Source: a virus. Taken from it: DNA of 55,325 nucleotides. The position numbers and the translations under genes are program-made. How positions within the stretch are numbered: position 1 is the first letter of the stretch; each line of letters opens with the position of its first letter. Shown here piece after piece: positions 31,160-39,748 of the stretch. The notes beneath the pieces were generated by a model that was not told where the DNA came from, made no database searches, and saw nothing but the letters and a program-made list of their open reading frames with translations. Location: IMG/VR virus record IMGVR_UViG_3300042691_008074, positions 1-55,325 of that record; one strand, written 5' to 3'.

Positions 31160-31388
31160 TTATTAATTTATTTGCTTCTAATTTATAACCTTTAATTTTT
31201 TTTGTATCTAAATTACTTATTTCAAAAATAACTTTCATAATATTAATCTCATCATTACGAAGTTTTTCTAATGCTTCGTTATGAAATTTTGCTTCTTGAC
31301 TTAAATTAGATAATACTTGTAATGTAGTTTCTTTAAGTTCAATTACTTGTCTAATAGGTGTATTAAGTTTTGCATCCTTATTTTCCAT
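31140..31388 (-). CDS. Small coiled-coil protein
   Basis: 82 residues, almost entirely helical and charged (RQVIELKETTLQVLSNLSQEAKFHNEALEKLRNDE), ending in a short strand segment KGYKLEANKLIIDYDTI. No signal peptide or membrane helix. It starts the lysis cassette after the only sizeable gap of this region (51 bp) and overlaps the DUF5675 gene by 20 bp. I do not recognise the family. Confidence 0.6.
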   Translation of the reverse strand: MENKDAKLNTPIRQVIELKETTLQVLSNLSQEAKFHNEALEKLRNDEINIMKVIFEISNLDTKKIKGYKLEANKLIIDYDTI

Positions 31389-31416
31389 ATTTTGTTTTTA
31401 ATTTAGTTGGTTATTG

Positions 31417-31447
31417 CTAAGATACGGATTATCAGGAATTTACAAAA
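31417..31447 (-). promoter_or_regulatory. Possible Bacteroidetes-type promoter for the lysis cassette
   Basis: On the minus strand, TTTTG (31443-31447) and TATCTTAG (31417-31424) are separated by 18 bp. This resembles the Bacteroidetes -33 TTTG and -7 TAnnTTTG boxes with one mismatch in the -7 box. It lies in the 51-bp gap before the 82-residue gene, so transcription would start about 20 bases upstream of its ATG. In so AT-rich a sequence such a match can arise by chance. Confidence 0.28.
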
Positions 31448-31874
31448 TTTGCATACTATTATCTGGGTATTTCTTTTGCCACCATTTTTTACCACCTATT
31501 CTAACACTAAAATAAAATAGTTCAGCTTTCCATTTCTGAACACCTGACTTAATCATAGTTATTAAGAAATCAATATCAGCAAGTAATCTACTACCAATTT
31601 TAAATACATATAAATAATCGTGAAAAATAGCTGCTTTAGTATATTTACCTAACTGTGGTACTAACCATCTAAAATAAAATGGAACACTTGCTCCATCGCT
31701 TTTAAATCCTTTAGGTACTGTAATATATTCTCTAGTAGTATATCTATAAAATGATAAATCTTTAGTTAATACTAATATAACTTGGTCAGTATAAAATGAC
31801 CAAAACAGAAATTTTCTTTTTCTTCTTTCTGTTATTATATCAAACATATTAATCTGGAAAGAATTGTTCTTCAA
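31440..31874 (-). CDS. DUF1353 family phage protein
   Basis: 144 residues with the DUF1353 core: YITVPKGFKSDGASVPFYFRWLVPQLGKY (Gly-Phe-x-(S/T)-Asp-Gly-Ala-Ser-x-Pro) followed by AAIFHDYLYVF. These conserved Asp and His residues define the family, found next to tail and lysis genes of many phages and suspected to be involved in peptidoglycan binding or cleavage, without firm proof. It stands between the lysis cassette and fibre module A, and overlaps the upstream Ig-like gene by 26 bp. Confidence 0.75.
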   Translation of the reverse strand: MKNNSFQINMFDIITERRKRKFLFWSFYTDQVILVLTKDLSFYRYTTREYITVPKGFKSDGASVPFYFRWLVPQLGKYTKAAIFHDYLYVFKIGSRLLADIDFLITMIKSGVQKWKAELFYFSVRIGGKKWWQKKYPDNSMQIL

Positions 31875-32190
31875 AAGTTAAAGTAAATTGACTACCAGAG
31901 CCAATACTTATAGTTTTACTTTCATTATCTTTATATAAAGTAATTGAGTTAGGATTAGTATTATCAGCCTTTAATAAACAATTACCTTGACTATCAGTAA
32001 ATGCTTCAAAAGGGTCTGCTGTATTTGTATTAGCTATAACAACTCTAACATTAGATTGACCTCTACCTCTTTCATCTACAACCCTAATAGGTAAATTCAA
32101 TTGTAAACCAACAACAATACCTCTAAAACCTATTACTGGTTTATTAGAATTTCCTCTCTTAGTGATAACATTTATACCTTTAAATGCCAT
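31849..32190 (-). CDS. Small beta-sandwich (Ig/carboxypeptidase-regulatory-like) structural protein
   Basis: 113 residues. Residues 30-110 read as a beta-sandwich of the carboxypeptidase regulatory or bacterial Ig-like type: LPIRVVDERGRGQSNVRVVIANTN, then EAFTDSQGNCLLKADNTN, the 'V.V.d..g.pv.gv.V.......tT d.dGnf.l' rhythm. Such domains commonly decorate phage virions and help adhesion to gut glycans or mucus. It overlaps the beta-helix gene by 11 bp and DUF1353 by 26 bp. Confidence 0.55.
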   Translation of the reverse strand: MAFKGINVITKRGNSNKPVIGFRGIVVGLQLNLPIRVVDERGRGQSNVRVVIANTNTADPFEAFTDSQGNCLLKADNTNPNSITLYKDNESKTISIGSGSQFTLTFEEQFFPD

Positions 32191-33850
32191 TGCTAGAATA
32201 ATTATCTCTTAAATAAACACGCACATTTAACCATCTTGCTTCTATTTCTTGAGTAGTTGCGCCTATTGGTCTTTCACTATCTCCACCGCCATATACAATA
32301 CCTCCTTGTATTGCATATATAGGTCTTAATCCCCACTCTTGAGTAAAGAATGTTCCTGCTTGTAAATAAGCTGGGTCTAAATCATTATCCCATTCTGAAT
32401 TAATAGTAGGTCTTGTACTTTGTACACTTGTTCTTAATTGATAAGTTAAGCGATTAGGATTTAATGCTCCAATTTGATTAGCTGTTCCATAAGTTACAGT
32501 TACACCACTACCAACATTTGCTCTGAAATTAGATGCAACTGTAATTGTATCATTAGGAGAACCAGGTGTAACTATTGTAACTTGTCTATATTCTCCTGCT
32601 ATTCTTACAAACATTCCTACTGTAATTAAACCTGTTGGAACAATGAATTGATTCTGTACTCCAGAAGCAGCACTTGTATTTACTTTATCAGCATAATCTA
32701 AAGTTAAAGGTTCACTATCAGGTACATTTTCGTTTTGAATAGAACCTCCTGCAAAATCACTATCAAATTTTAATTCAGCTTTAAGGTCAATAAAATCTAA
32801 AGGGGAAATTCCTCCTAAATCAAAAATGTAATCAATATAACCTTCCGTTTCACCAACGTTAAGGATATATGATGAAGGAACACTTGTATCAATCTGTGAA
32901 GTTGGTTGTACTAAAACAGTAGTACCATTGTTATCAGTATTTAAAACTGACCTTGCAATTTTAGTTCCACCAATATTATCTACACCATTAGATGCCCTTC
33001 TTATATGTGGAGAATCTGATTGTAGGGTAAAATCTTCTCCTGCGACATCATTAAATCTTGGGTCACGATTAATACAAGTTGCTACTGCTGTATTCCAACC
33101 AGATACTGTACCTGTATATCCATCTGCTGTAAGATTACTTTCATTTAACCAATTAACTCCTACTGCATAACCATTTGCTTGTGGTGTACCTACAAATTGG
33201 TCTTGAATAGCATATTGTTTGAATAATCCCCCTGTAATTGGTAGAGAAATAATACCACGAACATTATTATTTCTAAAAGTATCTCTAAAAGTTGTAGAAT
33301 TATCACCCTGCACAATGCTATCAAAATCAACAAAACTATCTTTTAATGTAAAAAAATTTGTAAGTGAAGAATTTATAACAATTGAATTATCAATAATACC
33401 TGCCGCTGCTCCAGCAAAAGATGTTGCAAAATTACATGATATAAAAACTGAATTAAATCCTCTGAATCTCCTTTGGCTGTTTGAACCTGCTGTATAGGTT
33501 CCAGTAATACTTTTAAAAGTACAATTTATAAAACCAGGTGGTAATACAACACTATTAGAGCCAGTCCAAGAGCCATTTCTAATTTCAATAAAATTATAAG
33601 TATTGTGAAGACAGTTTATTGTTCCACCGTTTAAGTTAATTATTACTTTACCATCACCAAATAAACTTCCAGTAAGTGTACCTAAAGTGGGAAGATTTCC
33701 TACATATATACCTGCTCCAATTACATTTTTTACACTAAGAGCAATTGTTGATAAAGACCTTTTAGGCTCATTCAAAGTACCTGCATTGCTATCATGTCCA
33801 GCTTTAGATATGTAATTAGCACCATCTGTTATTCTCCAATTGTTAGCCAT
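32180..33850 (-). CDS. Beta-helix (pectate-lyase-like) tail fibre/spike protein
   Basis: 556 residues starting MANNWRITDGANYISKAGHDSNAGTLNEPKRSL, the usual entry sequence of a right-handed parallel beta-helix of the pectate-lyase superfamily ('yvs..G.D.n.Gt...P'). Repeated short turns follow (NFIEIRNGSWTGSN, GFINCTFKSITG, NSVFISCNFATSF, DNSIVINSSLTN). From about residue 330 a C-terminal beta-sandwich region begins. Such proteins act as receptor-binding spikes or depolymerases; I see no definite catalytic set. It overlaps its neighbours by 11 and 8 bp. Confidence 0.7.
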   Translation of the reverse strand: MANNWRITDGANYISKAGHDSNAGTLNEPKRSLSTIALSVKNVIGAGIYVGNLPTLGTLTGSLFGDGKVIINLNGGTINCLHNTYNFIEIRNGSWTGSNSVVLPPGFINCTFKSITGTYTAGSNSQRRFRGFNSVFISCNFATSFAGAAAGIIDNSIVINSSLTNFFTLKDSFVDFDSIVQGDNSTTFRDTFRNNNVRGIISLPITGGLFKQYAIQDQFVGTPQANGYAVGVNWLNESNLTADGYTGTVSGWNTAVATCINRDPRFNDVAGEDFTLQSDSPHIRRASNGVDNIGGTKIARSVLNTDNNGTTVLVQPTSQIDTSVPSSYILNVGETEGYIDYIFDLGGISPLDFIDLKAELKFDSDFAGGSIQNENVPDSEPLTLDYADKVNTSAASGVQNQFIVPTGLITVGMFVRIAGEYRQVTIVTPGSPNDTITVASNFRANVGSGVTVTYGTANQIGALNPNRLTYQLRTSVQSTRPTINSEWDNDLDPAYLQAGTFFTQEWGLRPIYAIQGGIVYGGGDSERPIGATTQEIEARWLNVRVYLRDNYSSNGI

Positions 33851-34439
33851 ATATTAAATTAAAACGTCCAATATTATCTAACTCTATTACTCTTGCATCA
33901 AGTAATTGATAAGGTGTAAATCCTGCATTGGTAAGTAAATCCCAATAACTTCTTTCTCCCATTTGTGCAGGATAGCCTTGTGCAACGAAAGCAGCATCTA
34001 CATTAATTAAAAAATCATCTTCAGCAGTAAGTGTTGTGAATTTATCTGCAACAGGAGCTTTTATATTTCTATCAGCAGTAGTAAAATGTTTGACAACAAC
34101 TGAAACACGAACTCGTATGGCATCTACTTCAAGTTTAACAAGGTCAACTCGTCTAAAAATATTTTGTAAATTTGGATGATTACTAATGTTCCAGCTTCTA
34201 TAAACTGGTAATTCTTGTAAATCACCTTCACTAAATGTTTGACTTTTAATAGAAGCCCAACCATCAGATGTTGCAGGATTCTGATATTCAATAGTTTCTA
34301 TAACTATACCATTTTGATAAATGTATCTTTTTTTAGTTATCCTAAATCCACCTGATACTTGTTCTTGGTCAATTATGTCTGGCACTATGCCTTCAATTAA
34401 TAATTGTAAATTTTCCATAATTATTGATAGGTTATCCAA
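33843..34439 (-). CDS. Fibre-module accessory protein
   Basis: 198 residues, mixed alpha/beta, with RKRYIYQNG-like strands (FRITKKRYIYQNGIVIETIEYQN) and a VDLVKLEVDAIRVRVSVVVKHFT block. It lies between the collagen-like fibre gene (19-bp overlap) and the beta-helix protein (8-bp overlap). Phages often encode a chaperone or connector protein at this spot, but no motif proves either. I do not recognise the family with certainty. Confidence 0.55.
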   Translation of the reverse strand: MDNLSIIMENLQLLIEGIVPDIIDQEQVSGGFRITKKRYIYQNGIVIETIEYQNPATSDGWASIKSQTFSEGDLQELPVYRSWNISNHPNLQNIFRRVDLVKLEVDAIRVRVSVVVKHFTTADRNIKAPVADKFTTLTAEDDFLINVDAAFVAQGYPAQMGERSYWDLLTNAGFTPYQLLDARVIELDNIGRFNLIYG

Positions 34440-36970
34440 ACAGATACTTTACCAGATGGTGTATATTCCATATTAACTATATTCCATGTATTTAGAGTAT
34501 TAAGCCAATTATCTCTCTGTATTACAAAATCACTTGAAAATGTTGGTTTATTAACTCCATTTGCTCTTAAATATAATTTACATTTTTTGTTATTTCTAGC
34601 ACCAGTATTATTTAAAGTAAAATTAATTGCTCCAGTTATAGTATGAGTTATTACTCTGTTTATATTAAATTGTATTGTAGATGTAAATGAAGTAGTTAAA
34701 AATCCACCTTCTTTCATTACAAATTCAGTAGAAGCAAGCTTAGAAGTATTATCTTCATTAGAGGGTGTAACACTAGTAGGAGAGTTAACAAAGCTCCATA
34801 TACCTATATTACTTAATGTTGCTCTAACTATACCATTTGTAGTAAAATCAATATCATTATTACCAGTTTGTAAAGTTAATCTAAAGTTATCTGTTAAACC
34901 TAATATTGAATTTACTCCAAAAGCATTACCACCTCTCTCATATATTTGGTTAGTTATACCGTAACCAGATAATGTAGTTGGTTTACCACTAATTGTAGTA
35001 TTCCAATCTTGAGTACCAGTATGATTTGCTCTATTTAAATAATAAGAAGGTAATTGACCATTTAATTGTGCTGCATTAGCAGCTGTTCCTGCTGTATATT
35101 CTCTAAAACCAGCAGCAACATTTAACTGTGTATCGTCAATAACTTTCCACATCCTTAAATGATTAGGATTAGAAACGTTATCTATTTGTACTGTATCTCC
35201 ATTTTGAACATTGGATATAGTTAATCCCATGTTCTGTGGAAGCGTTTGAACTCCTACATAAGTATAAATTCTTTCTAAAGCAGCAGCAGGTATAACACTT
35301 AAAGGTAGTGTACCAGTTGTAATTTTAGCTGCATCCAATGCTGTAATCCATGTTGGATTTGAGTATGAACCAGATGTTAAAACATCACCTACTGAGTAAG
35401 TCCTATTAGCAGATAAATCTTGTGAAACACCATTTATAGTTATTGTTCTAGCTAAAGGTACTCTTCCATTTAATGCAGATTGTAAATCAGCTTGGTCACT
35501 TAAAGTTCCAGTAATTGAACCCCAAGTACCACCACCTCCACCTCCACCAACTTGTAATGAGATATTCCAAGTAGAGTAAGTTCCTGTACCGCCAATAGTA
35601 GTAGCATTAATTGTTAATTGTCCAGTAGCTCTATTATATGCTACAACTGGACCACTTAAATATGTAGTTGGGTCACTAGGTAAAGCAACTATAACTAATT
35701 GTCCAGTAGAATAAGCTAAATCAGTTTCTACTTGAAATGTTTTATTACCAGTTGTTACACCTATAACAGAAGTTGAGGTTGTTGTCCATCTATCTCCTGC
35801 TCCTTGATACCTAACCCATTTACCTGCAAAATCTGCATCAGTTATTGTTGCACCAATAGCTGTATTAGTTAATAATATAGCTATAAATTCTTTTTCTGCG
35901 TCAAATGTACCTAATGTAGCAGTGACATCATTACTTGATACTAATTCATAATTATCACCAGTACTATTTGTAGCATAAGCAATATATACAAAACTACTTA
36001 TACCATCTGTTCCATCTATACCATCATTACCTGCATCACCTACATCACCTTGAGGACCAATAGGACCAACTAAAGATATACTTGTTGTCCATACACCACC
36101 TGTTTTTGGTCCATATAATGTATAATTATCAGTATTAATATACCAATCATTATTTACACCTACTAAATTACTTGGAACACCAGAACCATATAATATAGTG
36201 TTACCGTTAGTACCGTTAGTACCATTAGTACCATTAATACCTAAATATCTTTGCCATAATCCATTAAATAATGCAGATGGTGGATTTACTCCATAATCAA
36301 CTAAAGAAACAGCTATGGCAATAAATGGTCTAGTAATATCTGGAGTACTTGATATTCCACCACCTGTACTATCTTGAGCATATCTTATGTAAGGATATAA
36401 ATTATTTCCATCATCTCCATCATTACCATCATTACCATCATTACCAAAAAATCTTACCCATAATCCTGTAAAAGAAGAAACTTCAAACGGTATAGGTACA
36501 TTAGCACTTTTAAATGCTATAAATGGTCTTGCAGGTGAAGGAGTTGCACTAAAATTAGCTCCTGTATTATCTTCTGCAAACGCTATACTAAAATAAGCAC
36601 TTACACCATTAGTACCTGCTGGACCTTGTATAACATTACCTAATATTATTTCAGAAACATTTTTTGTAGGTATAAAAGGAGCAATAGGAAAATTAGTAAT
36701 ATCTGAATAAATAATTAACTGTGCTAGAAGTTCATTCATTTCCTGCACTGTTATATTAACTATTCTATATACAGTATTATTGTTTTTTACTTCAATATGA
36801 TTATCTACTGTATTAAGTAAATTTAGAATAATGATACCTTTATTCCAAAGTTCATTATTTTCTCTTGTTCCATCTAATCCTCTTTCAGCGTGTTCACTTA
36901 ATTGTAAACCAATTTCACCTAATCTTTTATAAGATTGATAAATTATGCTGTCAATGTTTCTATTTAACAT
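34421..36970 (-). CDS. Collagen-like tail fibre protein with three sequence repeats
   Basis: 849 residues. After a helical N-terminus (1-100, probably the virion-anchoring part) come collagen-like Gly-X-Y stretches at about 116-122, 176-189 (GNDGNDGNDGDDGN), 244-256 (GINGTNGTNGTNG) and 302-323. These separate three copies of a 50-65 residue module with the pattern '(Y/F)xxIAYAxDSTG ... RPFIAI ... FxGLWxRYxG' (about 125-175, 191-243, 326-395). The C-terminal half has typical fibre segments (WGSITGTLSDQADLQSALNG, WNTTISGKPTTLSGYGIT) and a beta-rich tip. It is a trimeric receptor-binding fibre or appendage by analogy. Confidence 0.75.
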   Translation of the reverse strand: MLNRNIDSIIYQSYKRLGEIGLQLSEHAERGLDGTRENNELWNKGIIILNLLNTVDNHIEVKNNNTVYRIVNITVQEMNELLAQLIIYSDITNFPIAPFIPTKNVSEIILGNVIQGPAGTNGVSAYFSIAFAEDNTGANFSATPSPARPFIAFKSANVPIPFEVSSFTGLWVRFFGNDGNDGNDGDDGNNLYPYIRYAQDSTGGGISSTPDITRPFIAIAVSLVDYGVNPPSALFNGLWQRYLGINGTNGTNGTNGNTILYGSGVPSNLVGVNNDWYINTDNYTLYGPKTGGVWTTSISLVGPIGPQGDVGDAGNDGIDGTDGISSFVYIAYATNSTGDNYELVSSNDVTATLGTFDAEKEFIAILLTNTAIGATITDADFAGKWVRYQGAGDRWTTTSTSVIGVTTGNKTFQVETDLAYSTGQLVIVALPSDPTTYLSGPVVAYNRATGQLTINATTIGGTGTYSTWNISLQVGGGGGGGTWGSITGTLSDQADLQSALNGRVPLARTITINGVSQDLSANRTYSVGDVLTSGSYSNPTWITALDAAKITTGTLPLSVIPAAALERIYTYVGVQTLPQNMGLTISNVQNGDTVQIDNVSNPNHLRMWKVIDDTQLNVAAGFREYTAGTAANAAQLNGQLPSYYLNRANHTGTQDWNTTISGKPTTLSGYGITNQIYERGGNAFGVNSILGLTDNFRLTLQTGNNDIDFTTNGIVRATLSNIGIWSFVNSPTSVTPSNEDNTSKLASTEFVMKEGGFLTTSFTSTIQFNINRVITHTITGAINFTLNNTGARNNKKCKLYLRANGVNKPTFSSDFVIQRDNWLNTLNTWNIVNMEYTPSGKVSVWITYQ

Positions 36971-37671
36971 TCGCTACAAAGATTTTCTAAAGTTCTAGTT
37001 ATTTGTTCTGCTTCTTCAAATTTATTATCATCAGCTTTTGCATTAGCACCAGCTAATAAAACAGCTTTTTTAAAATAAGGTAATAATACTTTTAAATCAG
37101 CACAATTAGGTAATTTAGGAGTTAATTTATATAACTCGTCTTTAGTACAAACTCTACCTCTACCTTGAAACAAAGTATTATAAATACCAACTGTTAAATT
37201 AGTATTACTTCTAAGTTCAGAATTTTTGAAATCTGTAATCTCTGTCCAATATAAGTTTCCGTTAATAGCATCTGGAGCTATACTATTTGTTGTTTGAATA
37301 TTTTTATAAAATTTACCATTTGTTGAATACCAAACTACACTTGCATAAGTAGTAATAATAGTATTAATATCTCTAACTTCTGGTACATAAGATGTTAATG
37401 GAGAAGGTTGCCATATTGGAAACCTTAATAATTCAAAATAATAATGACCATCAATGGTATTATTAATTTCATATTCTAATTTAGAGGTATATGGAGTAGA
37501 ATCAATATTAACAAAACTTAATATTTGAGAACTATCTAAATGTCCACCAATTAAAACAGAAGCAAAGTCACCTCTATTTGGTTCAGCACCTCCATAAACA
37601 GTAATATCCTTAACTCTAAATAAGGATAATATATCTGTATATACTGTTTGAAATTTATCTACTAATGCCAT
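36964..37671 (-). CDS. Conserved structural protein (ring/neck or fibre-anchor candidate)
   Basis: 235 residues starting MALVDKFQTVYTDILSLFRVKDITVYGG, with a TVGIYNTLFQGRGRVCTKDELYKLTPKLPNCADL block and a helical C-terminus. The 'G.G.VCT..D......P.C...' pattern is familiar from small conserved proteins next to crAss-like neck genes, but I cannot name it securely. It is the first gene after a strong terminator, so its expression depends on read-through or an unseen promoter in the 65-bp gap. It overlaps the collagen-like fibre gene by 7 bp. Confidence 0.55.
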   Translation of the reverse strand: MALVDKFQTVYTDILSLFRVKDITVYGGAEPNRGDFASVLIGGHLDSSQILSFVNIDSTPYTSKLEYEINNTIDGHYYFELLRFPIWQPSPLTSYVPEVRDINTIITTYASVVWYSTNGKFYKNIQTTNSIAPDAINGNLYWTEITDFKNSELRSNTNLTVGIYNTLFQGRGRVCTKDELYKLTPKLPNCADLKVLLPYFKKAVLLAGANAKADDNKFEEAEQITRTLENLCSEC

Positions 37672-37690
37672 ATTTACGTTGTTAATAATA

Positions 37691-37716
37691 AAAACAGAGG
37701 GGTACTCGACCCCTCC
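37691..37716 (-). terminator. Rho-independent terminator after the 424-residue virion protein gene
   Basis: A perfect 7-bp stem, GAGGGGT / ACCCCTC (37697-37703 with 37709-37715) with a 5-nt loop. On the minus strand it is followed by CTGTTTTTATT, a good U-run. It lies about 20 bp past the stop of the upstream gene. Its GC content stands out against the AT-rich surroundings. Confidence 0.85.
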
Positions 37717-37736
37717 AGTTTAACCACTAAATCCAA

Positions 37737-39011
37737 TTATGAAATTGAAGGAAAAAGACTTGTGCCAAATATAGCTTGCATTATATCTTCATAGTCTGAT
37801 TGATTAAAGTTTGTAGTATCAGCTACACCACTAGGGAAAGCGACAAACAAATAATTTAACACTCTAAATACAGAACCAATTTCACCTTTTGGATGATTAT
37901 CATTCTGTATTTCATGGACGTATAAATCATAATTTACACCACTATTTAAAGCACGTAATGTATCTTTAGGAATGTAAGAAGTAATTAAATCTTCTGTACC
38001 TTTCTTTGGTAAAGCATCTCTTTCTAAATCAAGGATAAGTGCATTAGCACCAGCACCTCTAGTAGATTGAGTTGTCTTAGCAAATGTTGCATTTTCATTG
38101 ATACCTTGTAAAGTAACAACTGTATTCATAAAATCAGCTGCTTCTGCAAACTCAATACCAAATTGAGTAGGAGCTCCTGTAATATCTAATGTATTAGCAT
38201 TAGCAATAGTTGCTGTTGGACCTTGATATGGTCTATCTAAAACAATTGTAGTACCAGTTGTACCTGCAATTGCTTGATATAAATCATTATTTAATGAAAT
38301 AAAATCACCTGCTGTAATACCATGAGCTGCACTTGCTGTTAAAGTAGTAGCACCGTTTACACCTGCAACAGTTGCAGATGTTGTAAATACTGCACCAGTA
38401 CCATTATGTCTAATTTTTAAAGTTGCTTTATCAATTAGAATATAGTCTGTTCTACGATTCATATCTGCTACAAATCTAGCTAGTAATTGATACACACTAG
38501 GATTTTGAATTACTGCTTGAGTAGCAAGTAACACAGATTGACCAGGTTGACCTTCACCAGAGATAGGATAATTTCTATCAGTAACAGAAATACCAAATTC
38601 ATCTCCTCTATTTATTGTAGCAGGTAAATTTAAAGCACCACTAGTACCATTCCATCCAATATTGTGAACACCACGTACAGGAGCAGAATAAGCTGCACCA
38701 GATACTCTTTTTAGACCTGCTTTAAATTGTATAGGATTAGATTGTTGCGCACCTCTTAGTGTACCAAGAGCTACAAAAATTTCATCACCAACAAATGTTG
38801 AAGCAGGAACTACACCAGCAGCTTCTGAACCACCATCTATAATTAATACTAATCTATTTAAATTTGTTGCACCAGCTTTATGAATACCATAAACACCAAT
38901 TGCACCATCAGCTAAATCAGCAGGATTAACAGCAGTATTTTGCGTTGCAGACGCTTTACTTGCTCCATAGTTTACAGCTTTCGCTACAAAAACTTTTCTA
39001 TTTTGTGACAT
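37737..39011 (-). CDS. Abundant virion protein candidate (auxiliary capsid or neck protein)
   Basis: 424 residues, rich in Ala, Gly and Thr, starting MSQNRKVFVAKAVNYGASKAS. It has a beta-domain insertion (about 195-275, KIRHNGTGAVFTTSATVAGVNGATTLTAS). It has no membrane segment or signal. It is one of the few genes with clear gaps on both sides: an A-rich 14-bp leader and a strong terminator immediately after it. This suggests high, separately limited expression, as for a major structural protein. It lies two genes after the capsid gene, where Crassvirales encode an auxiliary capsid protein and neck proteins. The exact role is not settled by sequence. Confidence 0.6.
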   Translation of the reverse strand: MSQNRKVFVAKAVNYGASKASATQNTAVNPADLADGAIGVYGIHKAGATNLNRLVLIIDGGSEAAGVVPASTFVGDEIFVALGTLRGAQQSNPIQFKAGLKRVSGAAYSAPVRGVHNIGWNGTSGALNLPATINRGDEFGISVTDRNYPISGEGQPGQSVLLATQAVIQNPSVYQLLARFVADMNRRTDYILIDKATLKIRHNGTGAVFTTSATVAGVNGATTLTASAAHGITAGDFISLNNDLYQAIAGTTGTTIVLDRPYQGPTATIANANTLDITGAPTQFGIEFAEAADFMNTVVTLQGINENATFAKTTQSTRGAGANALILDLERDALPKKGTEDLITSYIPKDTLRALNSGVNYDLYVHEIQNDNHPKGEIGSVFRVLNYLFVAFPSGVADTTNFNQSDYEDIMQAIFGTSLFPSIS

Positions 39012-39025
39012 ATTTTAATTTGTTT

Positions 39026-39748
39026 TTAAATTGGTTCGTTTTCTAAATTTACTATTTTCTGAGGATTACTTTCTAATATTTTACCGATATGTTTTACAGT
39101 CATATCAACAATAGTATAATGAGTATTCTCAGGTAAATCACAATCAACAGAACCGGTACTGGTAAAATCACCATTGCCATCTTTATTATATAAAACGACA
39201 GCCGGTTTCTTGATGTAATTTATAAAAAGTTTTGAATGTGTAAAAACACCATCGTTATAAAGATATACTGTATTTCCTGCTATATCAATAACACTACTTT
39301 TCTTAGTAGGTTTATAAAAAGCACTACTTAATATATATTCTAAATTTTGTGTTTCAACAACTCTAACGTTTTTATTTGTTTCTGTTTTTGTAATAAGTAC
39401 TTTGTTTTCAATACATTGATAACTAATATCACAAAGAAAAGATATATAATGACGATAATTATTAGGTAACGAACCTTGTTTATGTGTACCAAAATTAGAT
39501 AAAGATATTTCAAGATTTTTAACTTGTAAAGTTCTTAAATCATCTAATCTAGGAACACTTTTTTGAACACCTTGCTTCATACCAGTAGTTCTAGCACCTT
39601 TCCAAATATCAACTATATTATCAATAAACCTATTTATTTGTTTATTAATTTGTAAATCTATTTGTTCAGTTTCTAAACTACGATAGTTGAGGTATCCTAA
39701 TTTCTGGATACCTTCATCTATCAATATGTGCATTTGTTGGATATTCAT
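39026..39748 (-). CDS. Conserved head-tail/neck structural protein candidate
   Basis: 240 residues beginning MNIQQMHILIDEGIQKLGYLNYRSL, with a helical first half followed by strands (NYRHYISFLCDISY, NVRVVETQNLEYILSSAFYKP). It ends in LPENTHYTIVDMTVKHIGKIL. The final 'LP...H..IVD..V..i.e..e' element is common to phage structural proteins of the neck region. It has a 1-bp overlap with the upstream gene. Which ring or collar part it forms cannot be told here. Confidence 0.55.
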   Translation of the reverse strand: MNIQQMHILIDEGIQKLGYLNYRSLETEQIDLQINKQINRFIDNIVDIWKGARTTGMKQGVQKSVPRLDDLRTLQVKNLEISLSNFGTHKQGSLPNNYRHYISFLCDISYQCIENKVLITKTETNKNVRVVETQNLEYILSSAFYKPTKKSSVIDIAGNTVYLYNDGVFTHSKLFINYIKKPAVVLYNKDGNGDFTSTGSVDCDLPENTHYTIVDMTVKHIGKILESNPQKIVNLENEPI

